Part shown: positions 17,378-26,475 of the stretch, one piece after another | How positions within the stretch are numbered: the stretch's first letter is position 1 | How the letters are laid out: the number at the start of each line of letters is the position of its first letter | DNA from: Pseudarthrobacter defluvii | GTDB lineage: Bacteria > Actinomycetota > Actinomycetes > Actinomycetales > Micrococcaceae | Assembly (NCBI RefSeq): GCF_030816725.1 | Contig: NZ_JAUSYG010000001.1 | Span: 1,984,001 to 2,048,000 of the forward strand | DNA length: 64,000 nucleotides | Reading direction: 5' to 3' | The notes under the pieces: model-generated | The model's database searches: none | The model's input: only the letters and a program-made list of their open reading frames with translations | Told to the model about the DNA's origin: nothing | Program-made: the position numbers and the translations under genes

Positions 17378-18496
17378 ATGGGCAATACTCAGGCACGGCC
17401 GGATGCACGGTGGGCTCGGGGGACCCAACTTCTTAGACAATCAGTGGCGGGGCTTTCTGCTGCCTTCGCGGCACAGCGGCTGCAACTGGCAGGGAAAGCG
17501 GCGATAGCCGCGGGGCTGGCGTTCGCCATCGCACCCCTCATGCCTGGCGCCGCCTCGCACTACGCGTACTACGCTCCGCTGGGCGCCCTGGTGGCCATGT
17601 ATCACAATGTTGCCGGGTCCGTGAAGCAGGGGGCGCAGGCGCTGGCGGGGCTGGCGATGGGGATCGGCCTTGCCTTCGTCCTGGTAAGCATCAGCGAACC
17701 CTCGCCACTGACGGTCGCCCTGTTCATGGGGGTGGGCGTCCTGCTGGGCGGCTTGCCGGGCATCGGCTCAGGCAGTGACTGGATCCCCACCGCGGCGCTC
17801 CTGGTACTGCTGGTGGGCGGCAGCAACGCCGAAGATTTCTCCTATGGCTACCTGGTGCAGATGGCGGCGGGCGTGGCGGTCGGGATCGCGGTGAATTTCC
17901 TGATCTTTCCTCCGCTGCACCTCAACGCCGCCGCATCCAGCCTTGCTGACCTGCGGCTCGCCCTTGGCCGGCAGCTGACGGACATGGGAGCCGCGCTGAA
18001 GGAAAAATGGCCCCCCGAGCACGAGGACTGGTCGCGCAGATCGGACGAACTGGCGGAAGCGGCCCGTTCAGTGCGTCATTTGGTCAAGGAAGCGGACGCC
18101 AGCCGGCGCGCCAACCCCCGGCGGAAGCTGCACCCGCGCGACATGGACCGGGACTACCGGGACCTGCGGGACCTGGAACGGGTCACCTTCCATATCCAGG
18201 ACATGACGGATGTGCTGTCCGATGTGATCTGGGAGGACGACGTGCCCTACGAGATTCCCCTGCACGACAGTGAACCGCTGGCAGACGCCGTTACCGCCAC
18301 AGGAGAACTGGTGTCCACGGACACCGACGGTGACGCCCAGGAGTGGAAGGACCGCTACGATGCTGCCCGGGCGGCGGTGGAAGCCTGCATGGCCGCCACC
18401 GCCCAGACGCCGGCAGAACAGGGGACAGTCCCTGCCTCGGAATCGGTCCTGCTCAGCCTCCACCGGATCCTGCGCGCGGTCCGGCCAAAAGACTAG
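17378..18496 (+). CDS. FUSC-like / aromatic acid exporter family membrane protein
   Basis: A 372-residue protein. About six closely spaced membrane helices fill residues 40-190 (AAIAAGLAFAIAPLMPG ... IAVNFLIFPPLHLNAA). The rest is a soluble helical cytoplasmic domain rich in Arg/Glu/Asp. This matches half-size FUSC/ArAE efflux proteins, where the hydrophobic unit dimerises. FPPLHLNAA at the domain boundary is typical. The substrate is unknown; relatives are linked to export of organic acids. It has its own promoter and no Shine-Dalgarno, so it is likely leaderless. Confidence 0.8.
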   Translation: MGNTQARPDARWARGTQLLRQSVAGLSAAFAAQRLQLAGKAAIAAGLAFAIAPLMPGAASHYAYYAPLGALVAMYHNVAGSVKQGAQALAGLAMGIGLAFVLVSISEPSPLTVALFMGVGVLLGGLPGIGSGSDWIPTAALLVLLVGGSNAEDFSYGYLVQMAAGVAVGIAVNFLIFPPLHLNAAASSLADLRLALGRQLTDMGAALKEKWPPEHEDWSRRSDELAEAARSVRHLVKEADASRRANPRRKLHPRDMDRDYRDLRDLERVTFHIQDMTDVLSDVIWEDDVPYEIPLHDSEPLADAVTATGELVSTDTDGDAQEWKDRYDAARAAVEACMAATAQTPAEQGTVPASESVLLSLHRILRAVRPKD

Positions 18497-18517
18497 GGCC
18501 GGAGACCGTGGCAGGAG

Positions 18518-19429
18518 CTAAAGCGCTGAGACACTCCCGGTGAAATGGCGCCGCCCCGAGCGCGGACTCCATGCGACAAAACTGGAGTGCTTCCACGCCC
18601 CGGAACCGCTCTGTTCGGTCCCGATCTCCAAGGCGACCCGGGACGGCAGGAAGACGGGTGCCTCGAAGTCCACGTCCCAGGTAAAGGACTCGCCCCGGGC
18701 CGGGCCCACATCTGCGAGCGCACGGGACGCGAGGTACATGCCATGCGCTATCGATCGCCGCATCCCCAGGGCCTTGGCCGAGAGCACGCTGAGGTGGATG
18801 GGGTTGAAGTCCCCCGAGACCGCTGCATACGCACGCCCCGTATCCACGCCCAGGTGCCACAGGGCGGTCGGGTCGGGAGCCGTGAAATCCGCTTTTGGCG
18901 GGACGGCAGTGGGCTTGTCGATGCCCGGTAGGAACACGCCCTTGGCCAGGTACGTGGACACCCCGCGCCAGTGCACATCGGCCGAGCCGGCGCACCGCAC
19001 CTCCGCTACAACGTCCACTTGGGTTCCTGCACGGTGGCCGCGGAGGTTTTCCACCCTGGCACTCATGTCCAGGACGTCGGTGAAGACCAACGGCGCCCTT
19101 TGCTCCACGCTGTTGCGCAAATGGATCATGCCCAGCAGGGGAAGCGGGAAGTCATCGCGGTTCATGACGCTCATGGCCAGCGGGAACGCGATGGCGTGGA
19201 TGAAACCGGCAGGCAGGACGTCACTGGCCGTTTCACCGATCAGGTGCTGGTAGGCAGTGAGGTTCTCCACCTCCACGGTGACGCCCTTGACTTCGTGGGT
19301 TTCAGCCGGAAGGACTGCGGAGTCGTGGGCACCAAGGAGCCTGCGCCGCGCTGCTTGCGCGGCGGCATTGACATAGAGCTTGGACAGGGACGGCATCTCA
19401 GCCAGGACCACCGCTTGTTGCAGAGTCAT
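18518..19429 (-). CDS. MaoC-family double-hotdog hydratase (HtdX-like)
   Basis: A 303-residue protein with two hotdog domains; the C-terminal one has the hydratase-2 motif region AVSGDFNPIHLSVLSAKALG followed by SIAHGMYLASRAL. It should hydrate trans-2-enoyl-CoA (or enoyl-ACP) to the 3-hydroxy form, or the reverse. The start at 19429 overlaps the stop codon of the upstream reductase gene (ATGA), giving translational coupling. It is the last gene of the thiolase-FabG-MaoC operon, in the same order as Rv0243-Rv0242c-Rv0241c of Mycobacterium tuberculosis. Confidence 0.87.
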   Translation of the reverse strand: MTLQQAVVLAEMPSLSKLYVNAAAQAARRRLLGAHDSAVLPAETHEVKGVTVEVENLTAYQHLIGETASDVLPAGFIHAIAFPLAMSVMNRDDFPLPLLGMIHLRNSVEQRAPLVFTDVLDMSARVENLRGHRAGTQVDVVAEVRCAGSADVHWRGVSTYLAKGVFLPGIDKPTAVPPKADFTAPDPTALWHLGVDTGRAYAAVSGDFNPIHLSVLSAKALGMRRSIAHGMYLASRALADVGPARGESFTWDVDFEAPVFLPSRVALEIGTEQSGSGAWKHSSFVAWSPRSGRRHFTGSVSAL

Positions 19430-20766
19430 GCCCCCACCAGGTTCTGCCCACACACCCGCAGCACCTCCCCATTGATGCCGCCCGCGGCGTCGCTGGCCAG
19501 GAACGCGATGGTCTCAGCAACGTCGGAGGGAAGGCCGCCCTGCTGGAGCGAGTTCAGCCGCCGTGCCACTTCGCGCACGGCAAGGGGAATCCGGGCCGTC
19601 ATCTCGGTTTCGATGAACCCGGGGGCCACGGCGTTGATGGTGCCGCCGCGGGAGGCGAACAGCGGAGCGGAAGCCCGGACCATCCCCATCACCCCGGCCT
19701 TGGACGCGGCGTAGTTGGTCTGCCCCCTGTTTCCGGCGATTCCGCTGGTGGAGGCAACTGAAACGATGCGCGGTGTTGGCCCCAGGTGCCCGGACTCCAG
19801 CAGTGCCTCGTTGATCCGGAGTTGCGCAGCGATGTTGATGTTGATGACGGAGTTCCACCGCGCCTGGTCCATGTTGGCCAGCAGCTTGTCCCGCGTGACG
19901 CCGGCGTTGTGCACCACGATGTCCAGCCGTCCGTGCCGCTGCACCGCGTGGTCCAGGATCCGCCGCCCCGCGTCGGCGCCGGTGATGTCCAGCTGCAGGG
20001 CGGTGCCCCGAACCTCGTTGGCCACCGAGGCCAGCTGGTCCCCTGCGGCAGGAATGTCAACCAGGACCAGGGAGGCTCCGTCGCGGTGCATGGTACGGGC
20101 GATTTCGGCTCCGATGCCGCGGGCAGCGCCGGTGACGACGGCCACCTTGCCTGCCAAAGGCCGTTCCGGATCGGCGGGCAGGCTGCCGTCCTCAGTTGAG
20201 ACCGCCAGGAATTGGCCGTCCACGAATGCCGAGCGCGCGGAGAGGAAGAACGTGATGGCACCGAGGGCGCTGGCGCTGGTGGGCGTGGTTCCATCTGCAA
20301 GGAGTACCCCGTTTCCCGTTGCCCCGGCCCGCAGCTCCTTCGCAAGGGACCGCAGGAAGCCATCCACACCCTGCCGTGCTGCTGCGGCTTCGGGTGATGT
20401 CGCTTCCGCGGCAGGACGTGACAGCGTGATGATCCGGCCGCCGGCCCGAAGGTCGCGGAGTGAACCTGCCGCCGCCAGTACGGGCTTTTCCAGGTCCGCC
20501 GGGTGCTCCAGCTCGTCAAGGACCAGGATGATGGCGCCCAGCTTCTCGGCCGGGACGGCGTGCCGCCTGACGTCAAGGTCCCAGGACAGCAGTTCGGCGG
20601 CAAGTTTGTCCGCCCCCGCAGTATCCCCCACCACGACGACGGGACCCGCCACCAGCGGCTGGCCGGGCTGATAGCGGCGCAGGACAGCGGGCTGCGGCAG
20701 GCCGAGCTTCTTTGCAAGGTTGCGGCCCAGGCCGCTGTTGACCAGTTGCGTGTATGTATCTGCCAT
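19426..20766 (-). CDS. two-domain 3-oxoacyl-(ACP/CoA) reductase, FabG4 type
   Basis: A 446-residue high-molecular-weight FabG. Residues 1-205 form a flavodoxin-like domain (VVVVGDTAGADKLAAELL) with no intact nucleotide motif. Residues ~210-446 are a classical SDR: VVTGAARGIGAEIA, NAGVTRD, and the active-site SVASTSGIAGNRGQTNYAASK (Ser, Tyr, Lys). M. tuberculosis FabG4 has this layout at 454 residues and prefers NADH and CoA thioesters. The ATG at 20766 has GTAGGAGG upstream. It lies 8 nt after the thiolase gene and overlaps the MaoC gene. Confidence 0.92.
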   Translation of the reverse strand: MADTYTQLVNSGLGRNLAKKLGLPQPAVLRRYQPGQPLVAGPVVVVGDTAGADKLAAELLSWDLDVRRHAVPAEKLGAIILVLDELEHPADLEKPVLAAAGSLRDLRAGGRIITLSRPAAEATSPEAAAARQGVDGFLRSLAKELRAGATGNGVLLADGTTPTSASALGAITFFLSARSAFVDGQFLAVSTEDGSLPADPERPLAGKVAVVTGAARGIGAEIARTMHRDGASLVLVDIPAAGDQLASVANEVRGTALQLDITGADAGRRILDHAVQRHGRLDIVVHNAGVTRDKLLANMDQARWNSVININIAAQLRINEALLESGHLGPTPRIVSVASTSGIAGNRGQTNYAASKAGVMGMVRASAPLFASRGGTINAVAPGFIETEMTARIPLAVREVARRLNSLQQGGLPSDVAETIAFLASDAAGGINGEVLRVCGQNLVGA

Positions 20767-20774
20767 GCCGCCTC

Positions 20775-22130
20775 CTACAGGGATTCCAGAATAGCGACGA
20801 CGCCCTGGCCGCCGGCTGCGCAAACGGACACCAGGCCCCGGGCGGGACGACCCGTGGACGCCGCCTTGGCGTGGAGCATCTTGGCGAGCGCGCCAACGAT
20901 GCGGCCGCCGGTTGCGGCGAAGGGGTGGCCTGCCGCCAGCGACGAGCCGTTGACGTTGAGTCGGGACCGGTCAATGCTGCCGAACGCACCGTCCAGGCCC
21001 AGCCGGCTGCGGCCGAACTCCTCGTCTTCCCAGGCAGCCAGCGTGCTGAGGACGGTGGCGGCAAAGGCCTCGTGGATTTCGAAGTAGTCAAAGTCTGCCA
21101 GCGTCAGGTTTTGCCGGGCCAGGAGCCGCGGCACAGCGAACACGGGGGCCATCAGCAGGCCGTCCTTGCCGTGCACGAAGTCCACGGCAGCGGCCTCCGC
21201 GTCAACCACGGCCGCCAGCTTGGGCAGGTCGCGTGCATCTGCCCATGCGTCGGACGCCAGCAGCACCGTGGAGGCACCGTCCGTCAGCGGGGTTGAGTTG
21301 CCGGCGGTCATGGTGGCATCTGCACCGAGGTTGCGCCCAAAGACCGGCTTCAGGGCAGCCAGCTTCTCCTTGGAGGTGTCCGCGCGAAGGTTCGCGTCGC
21401 GCGTCAGGCCGCGGTAGGGGGTCATCAGGTCATCGAAAAACCCCGCCTCGTAGGCGGCGGCAAGGTTGTGGTGGCTGTTCAGTGCCAGTTCGTCCTGGGC
21501 CTCCCGGGAGATCTTCCACTGTGCAGTGGTAAGGGCCTGGTGCTCCCCCATGGTCAGGCCCGTGCGCGGCTCTGCCGTGCCTGGGGCCAGCGGCGCCAGG
21601 TCCTTCGGCCGCAGCCGGCTCAGGATCTGCAGCCGCTGGGGAAGTGTCTTGGCCCGGTGGAGGTCCAGGATCACCTCGCGAAGCCCTTCGCTCACAACCA
21701 CGGGGGCATCGGAGGCCGAATCAACGCCGCCGGCGATGCCGGAATCGATCTGCCCCAGCTTGATCTTGTTCGCCAGTCCCACCACCGTTTCAAGGCCTGT
21801 GGCACAGGCCTGCTGGAGGTCGTACACGGGGGTCTCGGCAGAGAGTGCCGAACCCAGTACGGCTTCCCTGGTGAGGTTGAAGTCTTTGGAATGCTTGAGC
21901 ACCGCGCCAGCGGCCACCTGGCCGATCCGCTCGTCCTGAAGTCCGAAGCGTGCAATCAGGCCGTCCAGGGCAGCGGTCAGCATGTCCTGGTTGGACGACT
22001 TTGCATAGGCGCCGCCGGCACGGGCGAAGGGAATCCTGTTGCCGCCGACGATCACCGCCCTGCGGGTTGCCGGGACGGTGGCTGAAACTGATCCATCAGG
22101 CGCGGGGGTGGACTGTCCGTCTATGGACAT
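20775..22130 (-). CDS. acetyl-CoA C-acetyltransferase (FadI/FadA2-type thiolase)
   Basis: A 451-residue thiolase with all catalytic parts: Cys109 (QQACATG), the HEAFAA motif, GHPFAATGG, and the C-terminal CAAGG cysteine. It cleaves 3-oxoacyl-CoA with CoA, the last step of beta-oxidation, or runs in reverse. GAGGAG lies 4 nt before the ATG. It heads the thiolase-FabG-MaoC operon, and its promoter region holds the palindrome shared with the divergent tetR gene, so it is probably repressed by that TetR. Confidence 0.93.
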   Translation of the reverse strand: MSIDGQSTPAPDGSVSATVPATRRAVIVGGNRIPFARAGGAYAKSSNQDMLTAALDGLIARFGLQDERIGQVAAGAVLKHSKDFNLTREAVLGSALSAETPVYDLQQACATGLETVVGLANKIKLGQIDSGIAGGVDSASDAPVVVSEGLREVILDLHRAKTLPQRLQILSRLRPKDLAPLAPGTAEPRTGLTMGEHQALTTAQWKISREAQDELALNSHHNLAAAYEAGFFDDLMTPYRGLTRDANLRADTSKEKLAALKPVFGRNLGADATMTAGNSTPLTDGASTVLLASDAWADARDLPKLAAVVDAEAAAVDFVHGKDGLLMAPVFAVPRLLARQNLTLADFDYFEIHEAFAATVLSTLAAWEDEEFGRSRLGLDGAFGSIDRSRLNVNGSSLAAGHPFAATGGRIVGALAKMLHAKAASTGRPARGLVSVCAAGGQGVVAILESL

Positions 22131-22160
22131 TGAAGGCTCCTCGGGTCACATGCGGTTACC

Positions 22161-22191
22161 GATACCCAGCGTACCTGATACGCTGGGTATC
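22161..22191. promoter_or_regulatory. perfect inverted-repeat operator between thiolase and tetR genes
   Basis: Arms GATACCCAGCGTA (22161-22173) and its exact complement (22179-22191) with a 5-nt spacer. It ends at the base before the tetR GTG and sits 31 nt upstream of the thiolase ATG. Each arm contains an outward-reading TACGCT; the one at 22179-22184 is 7 nt before the tetR start and could be its -10 element. The size and symmetry fit a TetR dimer-pair site controlling both directions. Confidence 0.85.
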
Positions 22192-22920
22192 GTGAACTTT
22201 CAGGACACAACCCTCCCTCCTTCCATTGAGCTTCAGCAAAGCGCAAGCTCCGATGGGCGTTCCTCGCGCTGGCAGACCCACCGTGAGGAACGGCGCAGGG
22301 AGCTCATTAAGCAGGCCCGCCGGGCAGTGCATGCGCTTGGCAGCGACGCATCCATGGAGGACATCGCCAGTGCGGCCGGGACCTCCAAGTCGGTCTTTTA
22401 CCGTTACTTCGGGGACAAGGCCGGGCTGCAGCAGGCTGTGGGCGAAGTGGTCCTGAGCCAGATGCAGCACCGGATCCAGGAAGCTGCACAAAGCGCTGTC
22501 ACACCCCGTGAAGGGTTGCTTGCGATGGTGTCGGCCTATCTGCAAATGGCGGACACCAGCCCCAACGTCTACGCGTTCGTCACCAGTTACGCCCCCGCCG
22601 ACCAGGCCGGCCCTGCCCATCCTGCGGCCTCCGGCGGACCGCTGGGGCACTTCTTCGACGCCATCGCGGACATGATCGCCAAACCGATGCGCTCGCACCT
22701 CGGCGGCGTTGGGGAAGCCGTCATCGGGTACTGGCCCAAAGCCGCCATCGGCCTTGTCCGGAATGCCGGCGAACAATGGCTCAGCACTCCCGACTCCCCC
22801 ACCAAGCCGACCCAGGAGGCCATGGCCCGCCACATCACAGCGTGGCTGTGCGTGGGCATAGCCCCTGAGCTCATCCCCGCTTCACCGACCACCAAGTTAT
22901 CCGCCAAAGAAGGACTGTGA
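22192..22920 (+). CDS. TetR-family transcriptional regulator
   Basis: A 242-residue repressor. The DNA-binding domain lies around residues 28-80: helix-turn-helix SMEDIASAAGTSKSVFYRYFGDKAGLQQ is typical. The C-terminal ligand domain is hydrophobic and helical, and likely binds an acyl-CoA given its neighbours; this is inference. The GTG at 22192 directly abuts the operator and has no ribosome site, so the mRNA is probably leaderless and self-repressed. It is followed after 1 nt by the acyl-CoA oxidase/dehydrogenase gene, with which it must be co-transcribed. Confidence 0.92.
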   Translation: MNFQDTTLPPSIELQQSASSDGRSSRWQTHREERRRELIKQARRAVHALGSDASMEDIASAAGTSKSVFYRYFGDKAGLQQAVGEVVLSQMQHRIQEAAQSAVTPREGLLAMVSAYLQMADTSPNVYAFVTSYAPADQAGPAHPAASGGPLGHFFDAIADMIAKPMRSHLGGVGEAVIGYWPKAAIGLVRNAGEQWLSTPDSPTKPTQEAMARHITAWLCVGIAPELIPASPTTKLSAKEGL

Positions 22921-22921
22921 C

Positions 22922-25036
22922 ATGACTGATGTAGTGGACCGCCCCGCCGGCAAGGGCCTTCGCCCTGCAGCCGCTTCCTCCCCTGCCACCCCGGGCAAAA
23001 GCCCCGCACCCGCCGTCGACGTCGAGGCGCTGGGCCGGCAACTCCTGGGCAAGTGGGCCGATGTCCGGCTCCAGGCGAGGGAACTCGCTGCCAGGCCGGA
23101 ACTGCACAAGGTGGAGGGCCTGACCCACACGGACCACCGTGAGCGGGTGTTCGGCCAGCTCAAATACCTGGTGGACAACGAAGCCGTGCACCGCGCCTTC
23201 CCGTCGGACGTAGGCGGCTCGGATGACCACGGCGGAAACATTGCCGGATTCGAGGAACTGGTCGTGGCCGACCCGTCGCTCCAGATCAAGGCCGGAGTCC
23301 AGTGGGGGCTCTTCGGTTCCGCGGTGATGCACCTGGGAACGGCTGAGCACCACGCCAAGTGGCTGCCGGGAATCATGAACCTTGACATCCCCGGCTGCTT
23401 CGCCATGACTGAAACCGGCCACGGCTCGGACGTGGCCAGCATCGCCACCACCGCCACGTACGATCCCGACACCGAAGAGTTCGTCATCCACACCCCCTTC
23501 CGGGCTGCCTGGAAGGACTACATCGGCAACGCCGCCAATGACGGCCTGGGCGCCGTCGTGTTTGCACAGCTGGTCACCCGCGGCGTCAACCATGGAGTCC
23601 ATGCCTTCTACGTGGACCTGCGGGACCCTCAGACCAAGGAGTTCCTGCGCGGCATCGGCGGCGAGGACGACGGCATCAAGGGCGGCCTGAACGGCATCGA
23701 CAACGGCCGCCTGCACTTCAGCAACGTCCGCATTCCCAGGACCAACCTCCTGAACCGCTACGGCAACGTTGACGCCGACGGAACGTACACCTCCCCCATC
23801 GCCAGCCCCGGGCGGCGCTTCTTCACCATGCTGGGAACCCTCGTCCAGGGCCGGGTGTCCCTGGACGGCGCCGCCGTTGCCGCCTCGAAGGTTGCCCTGA
23901 AGGCAGCCATCCAGTACGCCACCGAGCGCCGCCAGTTCAATGCCTCCTCCCACACCGACGAGGAAGTCCTGCTCGACTACCAGCGCCACCAGCGGCGGCT
24001 CTTCACCCGGCTGGCCACCACCTACGCCGCCGCGTTTGCGCATGAGCAGCTCCTGGAGAAGTTCGACGACGTCTTCTCCGGCGCCCACGACACCGACGCA
24101 GACCGCCAGGACCTGGAAACCCTGGCTGCGGCTCTGAAGCCGCTGAGCACCTGGCACGCACTGGACACGCTCCAGGAATGCCGGGAAGCCTGCGGCGGCG
24201 CCGGCTTCCTGATCGAAAACCGGTTCGCCTCACTTCGCGCCGACCTGGATGTGTATGCCACGTTCGAGGGCGACAACACCGTGCTGCTCCAGCTGGTGGC
24301 CAAGCGGCTGCTGGCTGATTACGCCAGGGAGTTCCGAAACGTTGATTTCGGGGTCCTGGCCCGCTACGTGGTGAACCAGGCAGCGGGTGCTGCCGTCCAC
24401 CGCACGGGCCTGCGCCAGATGGCCCAGTTCGTGGCGGACACCGGATCGGTCCAGAAGGCCGCGTTGGCGCTGCGGGACGAGGAAGGCCAGCGTGCCCTCC
24501 TCACGGACCGGGTGCAGACCATGGTGGCCGAGGCAGGCGCCGCACTGAAGGGCAGCAAGCGCCTTCCGCAGGACAAGGGCGCCGCCCTGTTCAACCGGCA
24601 CCAGAACGAGCTCATCGACGCCGCCCAGGCCCATGCCGAGCTGCTGCAGTGGGAGGCCTTCACCGACGCCCTGCGGCAGGTAGCGGACCCGGGCACCCGG
24701 ACGGTGCTGACCTGGCTGCGCGACCTGTTCGGCCTCTCGCTGATCGAGAAGAACCTGTCCTGGTACCTCATGAACGGGCGTCTCTCCATGCAGCGGGCAC
24801 GCACCGTGGGCGGGTACATCAACCGGCTGCTGGAGAAGATCCGCCCGCACGCCCTGGACCTGGTGGAAGCCTTCGGATACGGCGAGGACCACGTCCGGGC
24901 CGCGATCGCCACCGGCGCGGAAAAGGAGAGGCAGGACGAGGCCCGTGCCCATTTCCGGAGTCAACGGGCCAGCGGGCAGGCGCCGGTGGATGAAAAAGTC
25001 CTGATCGCCAGGACGGCGGCGGCCCAAAAGGGCTGA
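22922..25036 (+). CDS. acyl-CoA oxidase/dehydrogenase family flavoprotein
   Basis: A 704-residue FAD enzyme for the first oxidation of acyl-CoA. The middle domain has FAMTETGHGSDVASIATTA; the helical domain has ATERRQFNASSHTDEEVLLDYQ and REACGGAGFLIENR. The length and the long C-terminal helical domain (from ~470) resemble peroxisomal-type acyl-CoA oxidases more than the ~400-residue dehydrogenases, so the electron acceptor may be oxygen or ETF; the sequence alone does not decide. It lies 1 nt after tetR and ends at a strong terminator. Confidence 0.88.
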   Translation: MTDVVDRPAGKGLRPAAASSPATPGKSPAPAVDVEALGRQLLGKWADVRLQARELAARPELHKVEGLTHTDHRERVFGQLKYLVDNEAVHRAFPSDVGGSDDHGGNIAGFEELVVADPSLQIKAGVQWGLFGSAVMHLGTAEHHAKWLPGIMNLDIPGCFAMTETGHGSDVASIATTATYDPDTEEFVIHTPFRAAWKDYIGNAANDGLGAVVFAQLVTRGVNHGVHAFYVDLRDPQTKEFLRGIGGEDDGIKGGLNGIDNGRLHFSNVRIPRTNLLNRYGNVDADGTYTSPIASPGRRFFTMLGTLVQGRVSLDGAAVAASKVALKAAIQYATERRQFNASSHTDEEVLLDYQRHQRRLFTRLATTYAAAFAHEQLLEKFDDVFSGAHDTDADRQDLETLAAALKPLSTWHALDTLQECREACGGAGFLIENRFASLRADLDVYATFEGDNTVLLQLVAKRLLADYAREFRNVDFGVLARYVVNQAAGAAVHRTGLRQMAQFVADTGSVQKAALALRDEEGQRALLTDRVQTMVAEAGAALKGSKRLPQDKGAALFNRHQNELIDAAQAHAELLQWEAFTDALRQVADPGTRTVLTWLRDLFGLSLIEKNLSWYLMNGRLSMQRARTVGGYINRLLEKIRPHALDLVEAFGYGEDHVRAAIATGAEKERQDEARAHFRSQRASGQAPVDEKVLIARTAAAQKG

Positions 25037-25092
25037 CCAGCAGGACTGCCACGTCCCGACCACCACGCCTGGGAGTCACACAGCCCGGGAAT

Positions 25093-25136
25093 AACGACGG
25101 CGCCGCTCCCCTGCCAAGGGAAGCGGCGCCGTCGTT
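25093..25136. terminator. strong bidirectional hairpin
   Basis: A 15-bp perfect outer stem (25093-25107 with 25122-25136), extended inward by CCC/GGG past a one-base bulge. It lies between the convergent acyl-CoA oxidase and glgA genes. Confidence 0.85.
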
Positions 25137-25170
25137 GGTTGTACTGTCGCTGGAGGTACCGGCGGTGCGC

Positions 25171-26373
25171 TCAGCTGGCGGGCAGCACCGAGCGGTACAC
25201 CTCGAGGGTTGTCTCCGTGATGGACTCCCAGGAGAAATGCTGTTCAGCCCGCTCCCGGCCGGCCCGGCCCATCGTGCGGGCACGGTCCGGATCGGAGACC
25301 ACTTCGGTGAGGGCCGCCGCGAACTCCTTGACGAACTTTTCCGGGTCCAGGGGGGTGCCGGTGCCGTCCGTGACCTGCTCCAGGTCCACCAGCAGGCCGG
25401 TGCGGCCGTGCTCAACCACCTCGGGGATACCGCCGGTGGCGCTCGCCACCACCGCCGCCCCGCAGGCCATGGCTTCAAGGTTGACGATGCCCAGCGGCTC
25501 GTAAATGGAGGGGCACGCGAAGGCGGTGGCATGGCTGAGCACCTGGATGAGCTCGTGGCGCGGCAGCATCCGCTCGATGAGCACCACCCCCGTGCGCTGC
25601 TTCTGGAGGTCCTCAATCAGTGCGGCGGTTTCCGCCGCGAGTTCCGGTGTGTCCGCCGCGCCCAGGCACAGGACCAGCTGGACGTCGGCAGGCAGTTTCG
25701 CTGCCGCCCGCAGAAGGTAGGGGACGCCCTTCTGGCGTGTGTTTCTTCCCACAAAGACCACGCTCGGCTTGGCGGGGTCGATGCCCAGGGCGCGGACGGC
25801 GTCGTCGTTCTCGTCACGCTGCCAAAGCTCCACGTCGATGCCGTTGTGCACCACCCGGACCTTTGCAGGGTCCACGTCGGGGTAGCTGCGCAGGATGTCC
25901 TGGCGCATGCCCTCGGACACGGCGATGATCGCGGCAGCGGCTTCGTAAGCCGTCTTCTCCACCCAGGAGGAAAGGGCGTAGCCACCGCCCAGCTGCTCGG
26001 CCTTCCAGGGCCGCAGCGGTTCAAGGCTGTGGGCGCTGAGTACGTGCGGGATTCCGTGCAGCAGGGAGGCCAGGTGTCCGGCCATGTTGGCGTACCAGGT
26101 ATGCGAGTGGACCACGTCCGCGCCTTGCACATCTGGCACAATGCGCAGGTCCACGCCGAGGGTCTGGACTGCCGCGTTGGCCCCGCCGAGGTCCTCGGGG
26201 ACCTGGTAGGACGTTACCGTGGCGCCGTGGTAGTCGGCATCACGGGGAGCCCCGAACGCACGAACCTGCAGGTCAACGTGCTTACTAAGCACCCTGCTCA
26301 ATTCGGCTACATGCACCCCGGCGCCACCGTAGATCTCCGGCGGGAACTCTTTAGTCACAATGTCTATTCGCAC
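25171..26373 (-). CDS. glgA: glycogen synthase, actinobacterial GT4 type (GlgA/GlgM)
   Basis: A 400-residue GT4 glycosyltransferase with a GT-B fold. It opens VRIDIVTKEFPPEIYGGAGVHV, contains VHSHTWYANMAGHLAS and VVFVGRNTRQKGVPYLL, and ends with the nucleotide-sugar motif SIYEPLGIVNLEAMACG. It is the short actinobacterial form, not the ~480-residue GT5 GlgA. Mycobacterial homologues (GlgM) make maltose-1-phosphate from ADP-glucose, so this may be its true role here. The GTG at 26373 is preferred because the family starts there; TACCTT lies 7 nt upstream. Divergent from glgC, which supplies ADP-glucose. Confidence 0.9.
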   Translation of the reverse strand: MRIDIVTKEFPPEIYGGAGVHVAELSRVLSKHVDLQVRAFGAPRDADYHGATVTSYQVPEDLGGANAAVQTLGVDLRIVPDVQGADVVHSHTWYANMAGHLASLLHGIPHVLSAHSLEPLRPWKAEQLGGGYALSSWVEKTAYEAAAAIIAVSEGMRQDILRSYPDVDPAKVRVVHNGIDVELWQRDENDDAVRALGIDPAKPSVVFVGRNTRQKGVPYLLRAAAKLPADVQLVLCLGAADTPELAAETAALIEDLQKQRTGVVLIERMLPRHELIQVLSHATAFACPSIYEPLGIVNLEAMACGAAVVASATGGIPEVVEHGRTGLLVDLEQVTDGTGTPLDPEKFVKEFAAALTEVVSDPDRARTMGRAGRERAEQHFSWESITETTLEVYRSVLPAS

Positions 26374-26380
26374 AAGACCC

Positions 26381-26386
26381 AAGGTA
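26381..26386 (-). promoter_or_regulatory. -10 element of leaderless glgA
   Basis: TACCTT on the minus strand ends 7 nt before the GTG at 26373; there is no Shine-Dalgarno. Confidence 0.45.
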
Positions 26387-26475
26387 GTCGTTCACGGATA
26401 ACTGTTCTAGTGTGAAGGAGTCCGGGCCTACCGGACTGTCTTGGGGAGTTACGAAGGCGTACAGGAGCGACCATT

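Noticed and set aside
22871..24157. Minus-strand frame of 428 codons across the acyl-CoA oxidase gene
   Set aside because: Antisense shadow rich in Gly/Val; the plus-strand frame has clear flavoprotein motifs.
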